Positions 1 to 7,135 are shown, counted from the stretch's first letter. The stretch: DNA of 9,504 nt from an uncultured Pseudanabaenaceae cyanobacterium (GCA_938015405.1 CALLPZ010000046.1:1-9504), one strand, 5' to 3'. Numbers and translations are program-made. The notes: generated from the sequence alone by a model not told the origin.

Positions 1-1492
1 TAGGAAAGCCTTGGTCTGTTGGAGTTGGCATTTCCCAAGTTGCTTGGGTTTCACTAATTGTCGGTGGCCCCCAACGTTTTTCCATACCGCTGCGTACGGG
101 CTCGGGCAATTGCTCGAAGTAGCCTTGGTAATCATCTAAAGCCAAGGACTGAGCAACAGGACGAATGCCTTGGCCTTCAGGATCGTTGGTGGGGCCAGCG
201 GTGAGCCAGTTGATTAGCTCAGTGCCGTTTTCAGGGATCTTGGGAATGTCATAGCCCTCTGCTTGCATGGCTTTGAGAAGGTTGATGCAGCTTTCGGGCG
301 TGTCGAGGCCTACGCCATTGGCGAGGCGACCGTCGCGAGTGGGGTAGTTGGCGAGGATGAGGGCAACTTTGCGATCGCTCACAGGCGTTTGACCCAGGCT
401 GATCCAGTTTTTGGCTAGGTCTGCGACGAAGTGGATGCGATCGCCCACAGGTTCATAGGTCACCACATCAGTTTCCAAAGCCTCATTCCGTTGAGCCACG
501 CTCTTAAACGACACCGCCCGGCTAATAATCCGCCCATCCACTTCCGGCAGCGCCACATTCATCGCCATGTCCTGGGGCGAAAGACCCTGCCAGCTCTCCC
601 GCCAGCGCTCCTCCGGGCCGCCACTGCAAATCACTTGGAGGACGGGGACGTTGAGCTTTTGCCAAAAGGCACTGTCATCGATGGCGAAGCCGGTGGTATT
701 GAGGATGAGTTGGATCGACTGGAATTCTTCCAGAACAGCGGCTTTGATTTCTTCAGCTCGTAGGCTGGAGACGTAGAGAGGGATGGGACGAATGCCCCGT
801 TCAGTTAGCGCTTGGCACAGAGCTGCGATGGGAGCGGTGTTGCCAGAGAGATAGTGGGAGCGGTAGAAGAGGATGCCAGCAGTGGGCCTGTCTTTCTCCC
901 CTCTCCCAAGATTGGGAGAGGGGTCGGGGGAGAGGGCTGCCCAAGTTTCGTAGCGTCCTAAATTAGGCACTTCTCTAGGCGGTTCAACCGCTTCTGAACG
1001 CCCAAAGAACTGTTGCCCCAAAAACAGCAGCGCCTGGTGCAGGTTGTCCACGCCGCCTTCGCAGAGGTAGCGCCAGAGGCGGTTGGCGATCGCCAAAGGT
1101 ACAGTCGAATGGCTGATTAAATCAGGGTCGGGGCGATCGTCCCCCGGCAAGAAAATTAGCGCCGTGCCATTCTCCTCGGCCAGCTCCTTAAGAACCTCCA
1201 TGCCATAAGGCCAATAGCTGCGACCCCCCAGCAACCGCACAACAATTACCTTCGCTTCAGCCAGTGAAGTCTCGGTATAAGTGTCGATGGTGAGCTGCTG
1301 CTGTAGCTGAAGGAGATTCGCTGCTCTGAGGCTAGGAAAGTCGCTGGGGAGCTGCAAAATCGCTCCTGCCAAGGTCTGAATTTCGGTATCCGCAGCCGTC
1401 AAAAAGACAATTGGGGCAGGGGTTTGCTCAATAAATACAACCCCTTCTACGCTGGGGTCCCAGCCCCCTGGGCTTGCGGCGAGTCGATGCAT
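1..1492 (-). CDS. cobN: Cobaltochelatase large subunit CobN, N-terminal part (3' end beyond left edge)
   Basis: CobN is the large subunit of the ATP-dependent cobaltochelatase, which inserts Co2+ into the corrin ring during cobalamin-type cofactor synthesis; it is related to the Mg-chelatase subunit ChlH. I translated the reverse strand from ATG at 1492-1490 and found 497 codons open to the left edge. The start MHRLAASPGGW, then EGVVFIEQTPAPIVFLTAAD, is the N-terminus I know from cyanobacterial CobN. Further family-like segments are GGRSYWPYG (residues 90-98), TAGILFYRSHYLSGNTAPI (about 204-222) and, nearer the edge, NYPTRDGRLANGVGLDTPES. Full-length CobN is usually about 1,200-1,300 residues, so well over half is missing. 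No strong Shine-Dalgarno precedes the ATG; the start rests on the conserved N-terminus. Residues 188-201 come from a palindromic repeat that keeps the frame. The gene is divergent from the kinase gene. ChlH is the alternative, but this N-terminus is CobN-like. Confidence 0.93.
   Translation of the reverse strand, partial: MHRLAASPGGWDPSVEGVVFIEQTPAPIVFLTAADTEIQTLAGAILQLPSDFPSLRAANLLQLQQQLTIDTYTETSLAEAKVIVVRLLGGRSYWPYGMEVLKELAEENGTALIFLPGDDRPDPDLISHSTVPLAIANRLWRYLCEGGVDNLHQALLFLGQQFFGRSEAVEPPREVPNLGRYETWAALSPDPSPNLGRGEKDRPTAGILFYRSHYLSGNTAPIAALCQALTERGIRPIPLYVSSLRAEEIKAAVLEEFQSIQLILNTTGFAIDDSAFWQKLNVPVLQVICSGGPEERWRESWQGLSPQDMAMNVALPEVDGRIISRAVSFKSVAQRNEALETDVVTYEPVGDRIHFVADLAKNWISLGQTPVSDRKVALILANYPTRDGRLANGVGLDTPESCINLLKAMQAEGYDIPKIPENGTELINWLTAGPTNDPEGQGIRPVAQSLALDDYQGYFEQLPEPVRSGMEKRWGPPTISETQATWEMPTPTDQGFP
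895..936. repeat. Palindromic GC-rich repeat inside cobN
   Basis: A 12-bp perfect inverted repeat, CCCCTCTCCCAA (898-909) and TTGGGAGAGGGG (912-923), is separated by two bases. A further CCCTCTCCCCC-type copy on the opposite strand (926-936, GGGGGAGAGGG) follows. The unit of about 42 bases is a multiple of three. On the cobN strand it reads as SPDPSPNLGRGEKD (residues 188-201), a Pro/Gly/charged stretch unlike the surrounding protein. The motif resembles small dispersed CCCTCTCCC/GGGAGAGGG palindromes that I recall from cyanobacterial and other genomes; that link is from memory, and only one copy lies in this window. Confidence 0.7.
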
Positions 1493-1689
1493 AACGAAAA
1501 AGAGATGGAGTTTTGCGTAGGGGGATTAAGGAAAGCTAGAGACTTGAACCCACAACTCAACTCTAGGGGAGTCCGCAGCTAGTATGGAGGGGCTGATGAA
1601 AATAGAGATTTTGAAAGGGCTAAATCGCGCGAAATATCGCCATTTATTTCCAGAATTTTCCATTTTGGCGATCTTAATCTGAGCCTCTG
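1493..1689. promoter_or_regulatory. Divergent intergenic region between cobN and the hybrid kinase gene
   Basis: This 197-base spacer must hold the promoters of two divergent genes. The side next to the kinase is AT-rich and contains a 7-bp inverted repeat, ATCGCCA (1636-1642) and TGGCGAT (1666-1672), with a 23-base AT-rich interior, ending 17 bases before the kinase ATG. That placement would suit an operator or a leader hairpin. I see no convincing -35/-10 pair and no cobalamin riboswitch core upstream of cobN. Confidence 0.35.
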
Positions 1690-3789
1690 ATGACATTGTT
1701 TACCCGTAATCCAATTGGTTTGCAGACGCTGAATGTCTCCAGCGTTGCCCATGGTCGTTTGGTGCAACTGCTCCAACAATGGGCGGGTCAACTTCAGGGA
1801 AGTTTGCTGGTCACTGAGCAGATCTTGTTAAGCCCCCAAGTCTCTGTTGTTGGAGTGGCCCTGCAGGGGGAGGCTGAATATGAAGACGCGGAGTCAGATG
1901 GCTTGGGCCATGGGTCTCAGTTCAACTTAGAGCGTCTGGCGGCAGCGGAGGCGTTAGAACATCCGCAAATCGAGTCCAGTGCAGATGATGGCTTCTCTCT
2001 GGTGCTGTCTGAAGGATTTTGTCTGCTGTTACAGTCCGGTGCGTCTTTGGCAGGCCTAGAACGGTTGGCCAGTTGTAGCCCTAGTAATGGGGATGTGGGT
2101 CTGCAAAATGCATTGGAGCAGGACCCGAGCCGTCAGCAGGATCTTGGGGGACGGGAGGCGGGGGATATTAGTAGCGCACCCCATAGTCGCTTGACCACCT
2201 TGGGCTTGACCTTTGAGCCTGAGCTGATTGAAGAATTTGTGCGGGAGTTGTTAGAGCAGCCTGTGGGGGAGGTTTATCGCCAGCAGCTACAAACCTGGCT
2301 GGGTCGGGTCAAGCATGTCAACAGTCCGGAGTTGCAGAGTCGCTTCACATTGTTGCTTCTCCAACAGCTCACGACTTCAGAAGGTCTGCAGGAGCAGGAA
2401 GAGCAGCGAGGCTCGCGTCCTACATCTCTGGTAGATGCTTCAGATTATGACGAGTCTCTGCCTGCGGTTCAGCGATCGCCGAGTCAAGCAGATAGCAATG
2501 TTCTGGAAAATATCGCTGGGGTGCTATCGCTGGAATCTCGTTCAGAAAAATCCAGAGAACTACTGTTTTCAGATATTGCAGATTCTGCGACGAACTTGCA
2601 ACCGATGGAGCAGCCAAGTATTTCGGCAGCAGTTCGCATTCAGGAGCTGACCCGAGAGTTGCAGCAAGCTTGGGAGACGGCCCATGCTGCTGAGCAGGCT
2701 AAGGCTGAATTCCTAGCGATGATGAGCCATGAGTTACGTACACCGCTGACCTGTGTGATTGGGATGTCGGCAACGATGCTGCGTTGGTCCTTTGGAGATT
2801 TGAGCGATCGCCAGCGAGAATACCTCCAATCTATCTATGACAGTGGCGAGCATTTGCTGCAATTGATCGAGAGCATTCTCGATTTTTCCCAGGCAGAGTC
2901 AGGCCAGGCTCGCTTGCAAATGCGCAGTTTCTCTTTGAGACGCCTGGTGCATTACTGTGTCCAGCTCTTCCAAGAAGTTGCCGAGCAGTCGGATATCCGC
3001 CTGCGCACTTTAGTTCAACTCACTGCTGAAGAAGATGAGTTTGTGGCAGATCCTCAACGGCTGCGCCAAATCTTGATTAATTTGCTGGATAACGCCATTA
3101 AGTTCACCCCGGCTGGCGGTGAAGTTTTCCTGCAAGTGACCAGTCAGAACAATGGCGTATTGTTCCAAGTAAGCGATACAGGAATTGGGATTGAGCCCTT
3201 GCAGCAGTCCTTGCTGTTCCAGAAATTTCAGCAGCTCGATAAGACTCACCAGCGACGCTACGAGGGAAGTGGCTTAGGACTTGCATTGACCAAGCATCAA
3301 GTGGATCTCCATCGAGGCACCATTGAGCTGGAATCTCTGCCTGGAAAGGGGTCAACTTTCTCGGTGTGGTTGCCTGCCCAACGTATTCCCTCCCCGGTTT
3401 CTGCGGATAAACCCCAGGGCACGGTGGTGCTGCTGGAGGATGATGATCAGTCTGCAGCCCTGATTTGTGAACTCTTGACGGCTTCTGGCTTCAAAGTGGT
3501 GTGGCTGGTGGAAAGCTCCACCGCTTTGGAGCAAATCTTAGAGCTGCAACCCTTAGCAGCAATTGTAGATTTGGAAATTCAAGGGGGGAGCGGCGATGAG
3601 ATTATTCGCCATATTCACCAGGCGGCCTTTGAAAGACAGCCTAAAATTATTGCCCTGGCTTCCGTTCGAGGGGAAAAGGCAGAATTTCCGATGCCTGAAG
3701 ATCCGATGCACCAGGCTGATGCTTACTTGTTTAGGCCGATCCAGGCAGAAGCTTTTGTGGCCCGTCTCCAATCTCTGATTTCGGGCTAA
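1690..3789 (+). CDS. Hybrid sensor histidine kinase with C-terminal receiver domain
   Basis: A 699-residue soluble hybrid kinase with no membrane segment. Residues 1 to about 310 are an unassigned input region. VLSEGFCLLLQSG and LGLTFEPELIEEFV recall the DICT-like sensor regions of some cyanobacterial kinases, but this is tentative. A low-complexity Ser/Gln/Glu linker (about 230-310) leads into a helix. HisKA follows, with H-box MSHELRTPL and phosphoacceptor His347. HATPase_c has its N-box around Asn464/Asn468 (INLLDNA), G1 box DTGIGI (496-501), F-box LFQKFQ and G2 box GSGLGLA (526-532), so the catalytic core looks complete. The C-terminal receiver (about 577-699) has acidic residues EDDD (583-586) and phosphoacceptor candidate Asp627. 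The switch Thr/Ser position is Ala657 and the usual Lys is Arg682. No clear Shine-Dalgarno precedes the ATG at 1690, but no in-frame ATG lies close downstream. The signal and partner regulator are unknown. Confidence 0.92.
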   Translation: MTLFTRNPIGLQTLNVSSVAHGRLVQLLQQWAGQLQGSLLVTEQILLSPQVSVVGVALQGEAEYEDAESDGLGHGSQFNLERLAAAEALEHPQIESSADDGFSLVLSEGFCLLLQSGASLAGLERLASCSPSNGDVGLQNALEQDPSRQQDLGGREAGDISSAPHSRLTTLGLTFEPELIEEFVRELLEQPVGEVYRQQLQTWLGRVKHVNSPELQSRFTLLLLQQLTTSEGLQEQEEQRGSRPTSLVDASDYDESLPAVQRSPSQADSNVLENIAGVLSLESRSEKSRELLFSDIADSATNLQPMEQPSISAAVRIQELTRELQQAWETAHAAEQAKAEFLAMMSHELRTPLTCVIGMSATMLRWSFGDLSDRQREYLQSIYDSGEHLLQLIESILDFSQAESGQARLQMRSFSLRRLVHYCVQLFQEVAEQSDIRLRTLVQLTAEEDEFVADPQRLRQILINLLDNAIKFTPAGGEVFLQVTSQNNGVLFQVSDTGIGIEPLQQSLLFQKFQQLDKTHQRRYEGSGLGLALTKHQVDLHRGTIELESLPGKGSTFSVWLPAQRIPSPVSADKPQGTVVLLEDDDQSAALICELLTASGFKVVWLVESSTALEQILELQPLAAIVDLEIQGGSGDEIIRHIHQAAFERQPKIIALASVRGEKAEFPMPEDPMHQADAYLFRPIQAEAFVARLQSLISG

Positions 3790-3887
3790 ACCTATCTCGC
3801 TTGATGGATGCTGTGGAGAGTGGGATGCCCTTCCAGGCTGTGCCACGGCATTTTACGCTGGTCTCATATTGCCCCAATGTTGAGTTT

Positions 3888-4580
3888 ATGGTCCTACTGC
3901 TAACGAATGACGATGGCATTGATGCTCCAGGTATTGCTGCCCTGGAGCACATCTTGGTTGAGCAGGAGACCCTCACGGCAGCCCCGCAGTTGCCCCACTC
4001 AGGCTGTGGCCATCAAACCACGACTGCTTCTCCCATTGTCTTAGAGGCAAGGGAGCCAGGGCGCTATGCCGTTCATGGAACCCCCGCAGATTGCACTCGC
4101 TTGGCCATGGCCCACCTCGTCCCGACGCTATCTTGCGAGATTGATTGGGTGCTGTCGGGAATTAACGCAGGTGGAAATATGGGCGTTGATGCTTATATTT
4201 CTGGCACGGTGGCTGCGGTGCGAGAGGGTGCATTCCAAGGCATTCCGGGGATTGCAATTTCCCAGTATCTCCAGGGGCGAGAGCCGCTGAATTGGGCCCG
4301 AACCCAGGTTTGGTCTGCCCATGTGATTGAGCAATTGCTGAAGCAGCCACCGGAACCGGGGCATTTTTGGAATGTGAACTTGCCCTGGCCGGGCGATCGC
4401 ACGGATCTACCTGAGCTTGTCTTTTGCCAGCCCTCCCGAGACCCTTTGCCAGTGAGTTATGTGCAGGAGGGTGATGCCTTCACCTACAACGGTCGTTACG
4501 GCGATCGCCCTGCTGCCCCCGGTACCGACGTTGCCGTTTGCTTCAGTGGCTCAATCGCCATTACGCAGCTTTCCACGTAG
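3888..4580 (+). CDS. surE: 5'/3'-nucleotidase SurE (survival protein E)
   Basis: SurE is a metal-dependent phosphatase that removes phosphate from nucleoside monophosphates (EC 3.1.3.5) and sometimes short polyphosphate; it is cytoplasmic. I chose ATG 3888 because MVLLLTNDDG is the family N-terminus, giving 230 residues. The frame stays open upstream to a TTG at 3801, but those 29 residues do not look conserved. The metal ligands fit the family: Asp8 and Asp9 in NDDG, Ser38 in HSG and Asn93 in SGINAGGNMG. VHGTPADCTRLA (62-73) and the SGTVAAVREGAFQGIPGIAIS region (from 105) are also SurE signatures. No good Shine-Dalgarno precedes 3888, so translation may depend on the upstream kinase message or be leaderless. 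The gene lies 98 bases after the kinase stop on the same strand, with no visible terminator between them, so an operon is possible. Confidence 0.93.
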   Translation: MVLLLTNDDGIDAPGIAALEHILVEQETLTAAPQLPHSGCGHQTTTASPIVLEAREPGRYAVHGTPADCTRLAMAHLVPTLSCEIDWVLSGINAGGNMGVDAYISGTVAAVREGAFQGIPGIAISQYLQGREPLNWARTQVWSAHVIEQLLKQPPEPGHFWNVNLPWPGDRTDLPELVFCQPSRDPLPVSYVQEGDAFTYNGRYGDRPAAPGTDVAVCFSGSIAITQLST

Positions 4581-4743
4581 CACCTGGCTAAGCCTCAAGT
4601 CTGAATGAATTGAGGGAATCGCTAAAAGTCATAAGGAGCGAGGATTCTATCACTCCCCTCGCGATGCTAACTCACCCATACTGTCCCCTCGATTTAAGAC
4701 TGACAAGCAACTAGGATGGTTTGGCAGTTCTAGAGGGGAAATC

Positions 4744-5676
4744 ATGCGCATTTTGGTTATGGGGGGCACTCGCTTTATTGGGGTCTACCTCACTCGCCTT
4801 CTGGTCGCCCAAGGTCATGAGGTTGTTCTATTCAATCGAGGGAATCGTCCTGCGCCTGTAGAGGGCGTTAGCCAGCTCACGGGCGATCGCAAGGACCCCG
4901 CCCAGCTCAAAGCTGCCCTGGCAGGACAGAAGTTTGATGCTGTGTTTGATAACAATGGCCGTGAGCGGAGCGATACCCAGAGTTTGGTGGAAGCTTTAGA
5001 GCCTGGCTTTAAGCAGTTCATCTACGTCAGCTCTGCCGGGGTTTACCTCAAATCTGATCAACCTCCCTTGATGGAAGGGGATCCAGTCGATCCCAAGAGC
5101 CGCCACAAGGGCAAGTTTGAAACCGAGCAGTATTTGCAGGAGCAAGGGGTTCCCTTTACCTCGATTCGCCCGGTGTATATCTACGGGCCCCAGAACTACA
5201 ACCCTGTTGAGCGCTGGTTCTTTGAACGGATTGTCCGCGATCGCCCCTTGCCCATTCCCGGCAATGGTCTCCATGTGACCCAATTGGGCCATGTTCATGA
5301 CCTTGCTCAAGCCATGGTGAATGTGCTGGGAAATGAAAAGGCAGTTGGCCAGATTTATAACGTTGCCGGAGAGCGTTTCATCACTTTTGATGGATTAGCG
5401 AAGGCTTGTGCGATCGCCGCAGGGCGAGATCCTGCCACCGTCAAACTGGTTCACTATGACCCAGCTACCTTTGATTTTGGTAAGCGCAAGGCTTTCCCTC
5501 TACGAATGCAGCACTTCTTTGCTTCAGTCACTAAAGCTCAAACAGAGCTGAATTGGCAGCCAAAATTTGACCTGGTCAATGGGTTAAAGGATTCATTTGA
5601 GCAGGATTTTACGGCTCAGGACCAGCCCGAGCCTGATTTTTCCTTGGACGATGAGATCATCCAGGCTGCGGGTTAA
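4744..5676 (+). CDS. NAD-dependent epimerase/dehydratase-fold protein, CSP41-like
   Basis: A 310-residue extended short-chain dehydrogenase/reductase protein. The nucleotide-binding loop is MGGTRFIG (residues 6-13) after the first beta strand, and NRG (31-33) follows the second strand. YVSSAGVYL (94-102) is the conserved core strand and turn. The segment DPKSRHKGKFETE (116-128) replaces the usual YxxxK: Lys124 is present but the Tyr position is Arg120. This matches what I recall of chloroplast CSP41 proteins and their cyanobacterial relatives, which act in RNA binding/cleavage and rRNA or transcript stability rather than as known sugar epimerases. The ATG at 4744 has a good Shine-Dalgarno, GAGGGG at 4733-4738. 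A strong terminator at 5758-5800 ends the unit. The upstream gap to surE is 163 bases, so it probably has its own promoter. An enzymatic sugar-nucleotide role cannot be excluded. Confidence 0.85.
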   Translation: MRILVMGGTRFIGVYLTRLLVAQGHEVVLFNRGNRPAPVEGVSQLTGDRKDPAQLKAALAGQKFDAVFDNNGRERSDTQSLVEALEPGFKQFIYVSSAGVYLKSDQPPLMEGDPVDPKSRHKGKFETEQYLQEQGVPFTSIRPVYIYGPQNYNPVERWFFERIVRDRPLPIPGNGLHVTQLGHVHDLAQAMVNVLGNEKAVGQIYNVAGERFITFDGLAKACAIAAGRDPATVKLVHYDPATFDFGKRKAFPLRMQHFFASVTKAQTELNWQPKFDLVNGLKDSFEQDFTAQDQPEPDFSLDDEIIQAAG

Positions 5677-5757
5677 TACGCGTGGCGTTTTTGTCGCTAC
5701 GACTGGAATCTGTGGGACTGCATTTGAGTGAATAGGCCCACTCACCCAAGGGGGATG

Positions 5758-5800
5758 ACGCAAAGCATGGCTGGTATTACCAGTTGTGTTTTGCGTTTTT
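5758..5800 (+). terminator. Rho-independent terminator after the CSP41-like gene
   Basis: An 18-pair hairpin pairs 5758-5775 with 5779-5796 around the 3-base loop ATT. It consists of ACGCAAA with TTTGCGT at the base, a middle segment GCATGG/TTGTGT with four G-U wobbles, and CTGGT with ACCAG at the top. Five consecutive T (5796-5800) end the structure. It lies 81 bases past the stop codon on the same strand, as expected for an intrinsic terminator. Confidence 0.82.
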
Positions 5801-5812
5801 GCCCCGTATAAA
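5784..5812 (+). promoter_or_regulatory. Possible sigma70-type promoter for the gene at 6060
   Basis: TTGTGT (5784-5789) and TATAAA (5807-5812) are spaced by 17 bases. The -10 matches the consensus at five of six positions, the -35 at three. The -35 would lie inside the 3' arm of the preceding terminator. Transcription would begin near 5819, leaving about 240 bases of leader before the ATG at 6060. This is a motif match only. Confidence 0.3.
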
Positions 5813-6059
5813 TATGTCTCTCAGATATACACCGGAGTGAGGTGGAAGGCCCCTCTGGACGATATTCCATGGGATTTGCTAGGCACAAGAAATATTCACT
5901 CGAGGTTGTGGGAAAGGTTTCGTACTTTCACGGAAACTTCACATCGTCTAACTTGCCGCAAGACTAGGATTGGAAAGACGAAGTCACGTAGATTTGCCCA
6001 GTTCATTCGTCTCTCGTTTGGGTTTTATTGGCCACTAACACGCTCGGGGAAAGCTAGTT

Positions 6060-7121
6060 ATGACCGCTTCTAACGGAAATCGCGCTGCTTCTGCAACTTG
6101 GCTCACGGGCTCAACCTTCACAGCCTTAGCCATACCCCTCGCTTTGTTTGGCGCTCAGCCGTTAGATGTTTCCCTGGGTGGTCTAACGCTCCGTGGCAAG
6201 TTTGATGATTATGCGATGCAGTACTTAGGTGTTGCTGCGGCTGTTGGTCTGGGTCTGGGTGCCTCTCGCTTAATGGCGAGTGATGGTTCTACTTCCCAAC
6301 CCTCTAAAGGCTCAGACCTGACTTCTTTGCCTGCTCTCTCCAACCCCAGCGGCTCAGTCCTAACTGAGGCTTCCCTGAAGGCTTCGGGTCTCCAAGCTTT
6401 TCTGGATGAAGATGATGCGCCTTTGGTGATTCGTCCAGCAGCGGAAGTGACGTCTTTCTATCCTCCTCAAGCTGCCGAAGTCCAAACTTCTCAGAATTTG
6501 GATGCCAACAATTCGCAGCATGTAGCACCGGAAGCGGTCCAGTCTGCTGTGCCTCAGGCTGTTCAACCATCCACGCAGTACTCGCCTCAGGCGGACTCGG
6601 GTGCCACTGCCGATACTCTGGCTAGCATTGTTGCGGAAGTGCAAACCATTGTTCAGCAAATGTCCCTTCAGTCCCCAGGGGTGGCTGCCGCTCAGGCTTC
6701 TGTCGCGCGTAATGCAGATGATGCGGTAGTTGCTAATAACTATGGTGTCGTTGCTGCAAATGCGGAAGTTCGAGTCGGAACCGTGCCACTGGTGAGTCAC
6801 TCACACCGGTCACCCATCCTCCCCTCTGCTCAGTCCTACGTGAGCTTTGCTCGTCCCCAAGCTACTGTGGCCCAATCTTCTCCTCGGGACTTACAGGCTG
6901 AAATGGCTGTCTTGGAACAGGTCTATCAGATTCGTGAGCAGATGCAGTCTTTGATGAATCAGGTGGACCTTATTCAGGCTGGCTTAGAGCAGACCGTCTA
7001 TCCTGCTCAACGCCTGGTGCCACTTAGAGCTGCCCAAGCGCCTAGCTATACCGTTAGTGCAGTTGAGCCTTTCCGTGCCGCTAACAATCATTTGCCTTAC
7101 GGCGGCCAAATGGCTTCCTAA
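6060..7121 (+). CDS. Uncharacterised protein: two N-terminal membrane segments, Gln/Ala-rich region, C-terminal coiled coil
   Basis: I cannot assign a function. The 353-residue product begins with a hydrophobic segment (about 14-33), a short polar stretch containing LGGLTLRGKFDDYAMQYL (39-56), and a second hydrophobic Gly/Ala-rich segment (about 53-72). Together these suggest a membrane hairpin rather than a cleaved signal peptide. Residues 75-275 are Ser, Gln, Ala, Pro and Val rich with no clear fold and are probably disordered; TADTLASIVAEVQTIVQQM (183-201) may form a short helix. Residues 276-313 (PRDLQAEMAVLEQVYQIREQ onward) have heptad-like spacing and form a likely coiled coil. I recall cyanobacterial hypothetical proteins with a similar N-terminal hairpin plus C-terminal coiled coil, but cannot name a family. 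ATG 6060 is preceded by GGGGAAAG (6046-6053). A weak terminator overlaps the stop. psb32 follows 161 bases later on the same strand. Confidence 0.8.
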   Translation: MTASNGNRAASATWLTGSTFTALAIPLALFGAQPLDVSLGGLTLRGKFDDYAMQYLGVAAAVGLGLGASRLMASDGSTSQPSKGSDLTSLPALSNPSGSVLTEASLKASGLQAFLDEDDAPLVIRPAAEVTSFYPPQAAEVQTSQNLDANNSQHVAPEAVQSAVPQAVQPSTQYSPQADSGATADTLASIVAEVQTIVQQMSLQSPGVAAAQASVARNADDAVVANNYGVVAANAEVRVGTVPLVSHSHRSPILPSAQSYVSFARPQATVAQSSPRDLQAEMAVLEQVYQIREQMQSLMNQVDLIQAGLEQTVYPAQRLVPLRAAQAPSYTVSAVEPFRAANNHLPYGGQMAS

Positions 7122-7135
7122 CCCATCGGCTTTTT
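7105..7135 (+). terminator. Possible weak terminator at the end of the uncharacterised gene
   Basis: GCC (7105-7107) and ATGG (7110-7113) can pair with CCAT (7123-7126) and GGC (7128-7130), with a small internal loop and a 9-base apical loop. TTTTT (7131-7135) follows. The structure begins inside the coding sequence and is short, so termination may be partial and allow read-through into psb32. Confidence 0.4.

Larger units (their letters stand above)
5677..6059. other. 383-base intergenic region upstream of the uncharacterised membrane-protein gene
   Basis: The left third carries the epimerase gene's terminator (5758-5800). A possible promoter follows directly, with TATAAA at 5807-5812. The remaining ~240 bases, if transcribed, would be a long 5' leader of the gene at 6060. 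In it I see only weak pairing, such as GTTTC (5917-5921) with GAAAC (5933-5937), and no recognised riboswitch or RNA family. A GTG-started frame at 5786-6073 crosses the region and overlaps the next start; its product is Arg-rich with no recognisable domain, so I do not call it a gene. Confidence 0.5.

Noticed and set aside
431..776. Two plus-strand frames opposite cobN
   Set aside because: The minus-strand cobN frame is continuous and clearly conserved here; these are antisense shadows.
1541..1590. GGGTTCAAGTC on the minus strand, resembling a tRNA T-loop
   Set aside because: The T-stem does not pair (GTGGG against CTCTA), and no anticodon arm or acceptor stem can be built around it.
1493..1600. 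Possible cobalamin riboswitch upstream of cobN
   Set aside because: The spacer is short and I could not find the conserved B12-box core; the region lacks the length and pairing expected.
3801..3887. N-terminal extension of SurE from an upstream TTG
   Set aside because: The family N-terminus begins at MVLLLTNDDG; the extra 29 residues show no conserved character and the TTG has no ribosome-binding site.
4638..4662. GCGAGG/CCTCGC hairpin between surE and the epimerase gene, considered as a terminator
   Set aside because: It is only six base pairs with a 13-base loop and no T run, so it is too weak to call.
5786..6073. Open frame of 95 codons starting with GTG in the large intergenic region
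   Set aside because: It starts inside the terminator hairpin, has no Shine-Dalgarno, overlaps the next gene's start and gives an Arg-rich product with no recognisable feature.
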